Assembly: GCA_007132315.1 (NCBI GenBank)
Contig: SLOW01000017.1
Location: forward strand, 1 to 8,872
Direction of reading: 5' to 3'
DNA length: 8,872 nucleotides
Source of the DNA: Opitutales bacterium
GTDB taxonomy: Bacteria > Verrucomicrobiota > Verrucomicrobiia > Opitutales > T3Sed10-336
The position numbers and the translations under genes were made by a program. The notes beneath the pieces were generated by a model. That model made no database searches. It had not been told where the DNA came from and saw nothing but the letters and a program-made list of their open reading frames with translations. This document shows, piece by piece, positions 5,768 to 8,872 of the stretch. How positions within the stretch are numbered: the first letter of the stretch is position 1; each line of letters starts with the position of its first letter.

Positions 5768-7750
5768 ATGGACGATACATCGGAAAAATCCTGGATTCGC
5801 ATCAATCCGCCGGTCTTCATCGCTTCGGCGTTGATTTCCCTCATCCTCGTCGTGTACGCCGTGGGCGACACCGAGGGCGCGACGGCGGCCTTTAGTGCGG
5901 TTAATGCCTGGATCACGGATTCGGCCGGGTGGTTCTACATCATCTCGGTCGCGTTTTTTGTGGTCTTCGTGATTTTCCTGGGGGTGTCGCGTTTCGGACT
6001 GATCAAGCTGGGCCCCGATCACAGCGAGCCCGATTACAGCTACCTGTCCTGGTTCGCGATGCTGTTCTCCGCCGGCATGGGAATCGGGCTGATGTTTTTC
6101 GGCGTCGCGGAGCCGGTCATGCACTACGTCGATCCGCCCGAGGGCGACCCCGAAACGGTGGAGGCCGCGCGCAACGCCATGCGGATCACATTTTTTCATT
6201 GGGGTGTCCACGCCTGGGCGATCTACGGGGTGGTTGCGATCTCGCTGGCGTATTTCGCGTACCGGCACAATCTGCCCCTCACCATTCGCTCCGCGTTTTA
6301 CCCGTTGATGGAGGAGCGGATTTACGGCCCGGTGGGGCACGCGGTGGACACGTTCGCCGTGTTGGGAACGATTTTCGGCGTTGCGACGTCGTTGGGGATC
6401 GGGGTGACCCAGATCGGGGCGGGCCTGGAATACCTGTTCGGGCTGGAAAGCACGGTCACCGTTCATGTCTTTCTCATCGCGATCATCACCGCCATCGCCA
6501 CGCTGTCGGTGGGGTTGGGGCTCGATACCGGAATTCGCAGGATTTCGGAACTGAACATCATCCTCGCCATTACCCTCCTGATATTCGTGCTGGTGGCCGG
6601 CCCGACGGTCTTCCTGTTGCAGACGCTGGTCCAGAACACCGGGAATTACCTCGCCAACCTGTTCCACAGCACATTCAACCTTTACGCTTACGAGCCCACC
6701 GACTGGATCGGCGGCTGGACCCTGTTCTACTGGGGGTGGTGGATCGCCTGGTCGCCTTTTGTCGGTATGTTCATCGCGCGCGTCTCGCGCGGCCGCACCA
6801 TCCGCGAGTTCGTCGGTGGTGTGCTGTTCGTGCCGGTCGGGTTCACGTTCATGTGGATGACCTTCTTTGGCGACACAGCTCTGCACATGGTGATGGTTCA
6901 GGGGATCACCGGTCTGGCCGAAGCGGTGGCCGAGGATTCGTCCCTCGCCCTGTTCGCCTTTTTCGACCAATTGCCGCTTTCCGGGTTCTTTTCCCTGTTG
7001 GCCACACTGTTGGTGGTGACGTTTTTTGTGACCTCGTCGGACTCCGGGTCTCTTGTGGTCGATATGCTCACGTCCGGGGGCACGGATGCCTCACCGCTTT
7101 GGCAGCGCATTTTCTGGGCCGTCATCGAAGGTATCGTGGCCGCCGCCCTGCTCATCGCGGGCGGATTGCAGGCCCTCCAGACCGCCACTATCGCCAGCGC
7201 GTTGCCGTTTACCGCCATCATGCTGTTCATGTGCTGGGGACTGTTCCGGGCGTTGCGGGTGGAGTCGCTGAAAAGGACCAGCCTCAAAGAAGCCTGGGTG
7301 ATGCCCAAGAGCGGCCCGGGGCACGTTTCCTGGCGGAAGCGCCTGCGCACCCTGATCCACCATCCAAAACAGTCGGAAGTGGAAGCGTTTCTCCGTGAGA
7401 CCGTGTATCCCGCGTTCCAGGAAGTGGCCGCGGAATTGCGTCACCAGAATCTCGATGCGCGGGTGCAGACCGGTGACGACGGACGGATCTGGATCGAGGT
7501 CCTGCACGGCGACGAACTCGATTTCTTTTACTCCGTACGCCCCCGCGAGTACGATCCCCCCGCCTTCGTGCTCGACGATACCCGCCGGAAACGCATGGAA
7601 ACGTTAAAATATTACCGCGCCGAAGTTCATCTCAAAGAAGGCGGCCAGGACTACGACATCATGGGCCTCTCGAAAGAGGAAATCATCCACGAAGTCGTCG
7701 ACCAATACGAACGCCACTACGCCTTCCTCAACGCCGTCCGCTCCTCTTAG
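5768..7750 (+). CDS. betT: BCCT-family choline/glycine betaine transporter, BetT type
   Basis: An inner-membrane secondary transporter of the betaine-choline-carnitine family (LeuT fold, 12 helices), 660 residues against about 677 in E. coli BetT. The Gly-rich TM3 motif MGIGLMFFG is at 104-112, and the family signature YWGWWIAWSPFVGMFIARVS begins at Tyr321, with Trp324, Trp325 and Trp328 near the substrate site and RGRTIREF following. A cytoplasmic tail of about 150 residues begins near 512 and contains LHGDELDFFYSVRP and EGGQDYDIMGLSKEEIIHEV, characteristic of BetT rather than BetP or OpuD; in BetT-type proteins this tail senses osmotic conditions. Import is probably proton-driven, but the coupling ion is not read from sequence. 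ATG 5768 begins a normal BCCT N-terminus; the frame is open back to 5360 through the barrel gene, which I discount. No betA, betB or betI is adjacent. Confidence 0.93.
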   Translation: MDDTSEKSWIRINPPVFIASALISLILVVYAVGDTEGATAAFSAVNAWITDSAGWFYIISVAFFVVFVIFLGVSRFGLIKLGPDHSEPDYSYLSWFAMLFSAGMGIGLMFFGVAEPVMHYVDPPEGDPETVEAARNAMRITFFHWGVHAWAIYGVVAISLAYFAYRHNLPLTIRSAFYPLMEERIYGPVGHAVDTFAVLGTIFGVATSLGIGVTQIGAGLEYLFGLESTVTVHVFLIAIITAIATLSVGLGLDTGIRRISELNIILAITLLIFVLVAGPTVFLLQTLVQNTGNYLANLFHSTFNLYAYEPTDWIGGWTLFYWGWWIAWSPFVGMFIARVSRGRTIREFVGGVLFVPVGFTFMWMTFFGDTALHMVMVQGITGLAEAVAEDSSLALFAFFDQLPLSGFFSLLATLLVVTFFVTSSDSGSLVVDMLTSGGTDASPLWQRIFWAVIEGIVAAALLIAGGLQALQTATIASALPFTAIMLFMCWGLFRALRVESLKRTSLKEAWVMPKSGPGHVSWRKRLRTLIHHPKQSEVEAFLRETVYPAFQEVAAELRHQNLDARVQTGDDGRIWIEVLHGDELDFFYSVRPREYDPPAFVLDDTRRKRMETLKYYRAEVHLKEGGQDYDIMGLSKEEIIHEVVDQYERHYAFLNAVRSS

Positions 7751-7789
7751 CCGCCAAGGCGTGCCTATCTATTCTATGGACGGCTTTTT
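7749..7789 (+). terminator. Weak candidate terminator after the BetT-type gene
   Basis: AGCCG (7749-7753) pairs with CGGCT (7781-7785), and a further C-G pair lies beyond one mismatch. A run of five T (7785-7789) follows. The enclosed loop is long, about 27 bases, with a small inner AGGC-GT-GCCT hairpin. The position immediately after the stop codon and the T-run favour termination, but the stem is short. Confidence 0.38.
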
Positions 7790-7858
7790 GAGATTGGATT
7801 GTTGTGCCGTTTCCGGTTAGGATGTCGCCAATTCGATGGAGTTGGCGGCTTTTCTGGT

Positions 7859-8677
7859 ATGACTACCCAAAGGGAATACGAGGGAGACGGGAAACTGGAC
7901 GAGACGGATGTGCGTGCCCTCGTCCGGTTGCTGGGCAAGGTGGCCGGCCTGCCGGAACCAGTGGCGGTTCGAAAGCGGGTCCTCATGGATGAGCTTTGCG
8001 AACTTGTGGATGCGGATGTCTGGTTTTGGAACCTGGTTCGTATTCAGGAGGACGGCGAATTCGCCGGAATCGAGGTCTTGCACGGGGGCCTCGACGAGCG
8101 GCGCCTCACCTTGTATTTTGAAAGTAGTTACGGAGGACCGGAGTCGTTTCCCGAAGTCAACGCTTTGGTTGCCTTGATGCAAAAGGGCGAACGGTTCACG
8201 CGCAGGCGGCAGCAGTTGATTCCCGACGAGGCCGTTTACGGCAACGGAAAGGCCGCCTATTACCGCAAGGAAATCGGAATGGATCAGGGCTTCTACGCGT
8301 TCCAGCCGGTCGGCGACGGAATCTGGAGCTGCATCGGCATGCACCGGAACTGGGGCCGGCCTCCCTTTTCCCCGCGGCAAACCCGCTTGGCGCACATCGT
8401 TCTGTCCGAAGTCACCTGGCTCCACCGGGCGGCCCTTCCCGGGGAGGAGAGCGAAAAAATCCCCAAACTGTCCCGCCGCCTGCGAACCGTCTTCGGGCTC
8501 CTGATGGAAGGTCACGGCCGCCAGCAGATCGCCGGCCATCTCGGACTCAGCGAGTACACCGTCCGCGACTACATGAGCCAGATCTACCGCCACTTCGGCG
8601 TTCGCACCCAAGTCGAGCTCCTCCGCCGCCTGACCGTCGGCGACGGCGCGGACACCGCCGGCAAGGCCGACGCATAA
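7859..8677 (+). CDS. LuxR-type transcriptional regulator with N-terminal sensor-like region
   Basis: A 272-residue cytoplasmic DNA-binding protein. Residues about 204-258 form a LuxR/FixJ-type helix-turn-helix: LSRRLRTVFGLLMEGHGRQQIA, then LGLSEYTVRDYMSQIYRHFGVRTQVELLRR, matching scaffold, turn and recognition helices. The N-terminal 200 residues have no CheY-like receiver. They contain a GAF-like alternation (DADVWFWNLVRI, YYRKEIGMDQGFYAF, WSCIGMHRNWG) and end in FSPRQTRLAHIVLSEVTWLHR, which I associate with orphan LuxR proteins in PVC bacteria. The ligand is unknown. ATG 7859 is preferred; an in-frame TTG at 7799 would add 20 residues lacking domain character. The gene lies 108 bases after the transporter with a possible terminator between them, so it may have its own promoter. 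Control of the transporter or of the barrel gene is a reasonable but unproven inference. Confidence 0.88.
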   Translation: MTTQREYEGDGKLDETDVRALVRLLGKVAGLPEPVAVRKRVLMDELCELVDADVWFWNLVRIQEDGEFAGIEVLHGGLDERRLTLYFESSYGGPESFPEVNALVALMQKGERFTRRRQQLIPDEAVYGNGKAAYYRKEIGMDQGFYAFQPVGDGIWSCIGMHRNWGRPPFSPRQTRLAHIVLSEVTWLHRAALPGEESEKIPKLSRRLRTVFGLLMEGHGRQQIAGHLGLSEYTVRDYMSQIYRHFGVRTQVELLRRLTVGDGADTAGKADA

Positions 8678-8692
8678 CAAAGCCCCATCCCG

Positions 8693-8785
8693 CCCAAACC
8701 CGGAGCCGCGGCCTTCAGTCGCAGTCAACCGAGCCCAAGCCGGAGCGGCGGCCTTGAGCCGCCGCCAACCCAAGCCAGAGCCGCC
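8693..8785. repeat. Degenerate 35-41 base tandem repeat with GC-rich palindromes
   Basis: Three related units begin with CCCAARCC at 8693, 8734 and 8769. Units one and two are 41 and 35 bases apart from the next start and share a CGGAGC-GCGGCCTT core; the third is truncated after AGAGCCGCC. Unit two contains a perfect 8-bp palindrome, 8745-8752 against 8758-8765, with a five-base loop; unit one has a decayed version (GCGGCCTTCAGTCGC). The repeats lie just after the regulator gene and could be an intergenic REP-like element or a transcription stop. No T-run follows. Confidence 0.55.
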
Positions 8786-8791
8786 CACCCC

Positions 8792-8872
8792 TCACCCGTC
8801 TAACGCCTGGATCCACGCGACAAAGACATGACTGAGTAACGCCGCCTTCCAGCCAGGCATACCAAACCCACA
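8792..8872 (-). CDS. Possible C-terminal end of a minus-strand gene (partial)
   Basis: Reading the minus strand inward from the right edge, one frame gives 26 codons ending in TGA (8794-8792), with a protein-like tail: GMPGWKAALL, then SHVFVAWIQALDG. The composition is that of a helical soluble protein, but 26 open codons are not significant in GC-rich DNA, and other frames are also open for a similar distance. I recognise no family. If real, the gene converges on the LuxR-type regulator, with the repeat block between them. Confidence 0.3.
   Translation of the reverse strand, partial: CGFGMPGWKAALLSHVFVAWIQALDG

Noticed and set aside
5730..5834. Short plus-strand ORF starting just after GGGAGGGG and overlapping the transporter start.
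   Set aside because: The purine run is only one or two bases from the ATG, the peptide is Arg/Ser-rich, and the frame clashes with the transporter, so chance is the simpler explanation.
5642..6970. Minus-strand frame in phase with the barrel gene, extending it to 740 residues antisense to the transporter.
   Set aside because: The extension is rich in His, Arg, Asp, Gln and Gly with no domain character and is antisense to a clear BCCT gene; the signal peptide begins at 5641. Long antisense frames are common in high-GC coding DNA.
5929..7398. 489-codon plus-strand frame inside the transporter gene.
   Set aside because: It is a frame shadow of the BCCT gene, rich in Arg, His and Gly, with no membrane segments or motifs.
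7817..8788. 323-codon minus-strand frame opposite the LuxR-type gene.
   Set aside because: It is antisense to a gene with a clear helix-turn-helix and shows no domain features.

Overview
This is a GC-rich stretch of a Gram-negative chromosome. The best guess is a Verrucomicrobiota-type (PVC) bacterium, possibly aquatic or marine. The reasons are the mix of a YhaM-like OB-fold gene, an unassigned CxxC small protein, a galactokinase with a GNHTDYN motif, an outer-membrane barrel ending in Phe, a BetT-type choline carrier and a LuxR-type regulator of a kind I associate with this group. No 16S rRNA or other phylogenetic marker beyond RsmA is present, so the assignment is inference.

Layout. Positions 1-957 (minus strand) hold an isochorismatase-fold hydrolase followed, through an ATGA overlap, by the 5' part of a YhaM-like exoribonuclease that runs off the left edge. 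A roughly 200-base divergent spacer separates them from a plus-strand CxxC protein of unknown function (1163-1669). That gene converges on a minus-strand cluster, with a perfect 13-bp hairpin at 1668-1699 between them. The cluster, in transcription order, is galK (4616-3438), trpC (3422-2622) and rsmA (2578-1730), with gaps of 15 and 43 bases. Upstream of galK, also on the minus strand, is a secreted beta-barrel outer-membrane protein (5641-4748). It is transcribed divergently, across 126 bases, from a plus-strand BCCT transporter of BetT type (5768-7750). A LuxR-type transcriptional regulator follows (7859-8677). The right end (8678-8872) is non-coding DNA with degenerate 35-41 base repeats and a GC-rich palindrome, then possibly the last codons of a minus-strand gene.

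How the parts may work together. The left half is mostly housekeeping: RNA turnover, rRNA dimethylation, tryptophan synthesis and galactose phosphorylation. The right half looks like an envelope and osmoadaptation module: choline or betaine import through BetT, an outer-membrane barrel, and a sensor-regulator next door. No choline oxidation genes are in view, so the fate of the substrate is not shown. No rRNA, tRNA, CRISPR array, insertion sequence or phage gene was recognised. Few gene starts here have a convincing Shine-Dalgarno sequence. I found no clear new multi-gene system. The items most worth following are the unknown CxxC protein, the right-end repeats, the galactokinase substitution and the BetT/LuxR neighbourhood.
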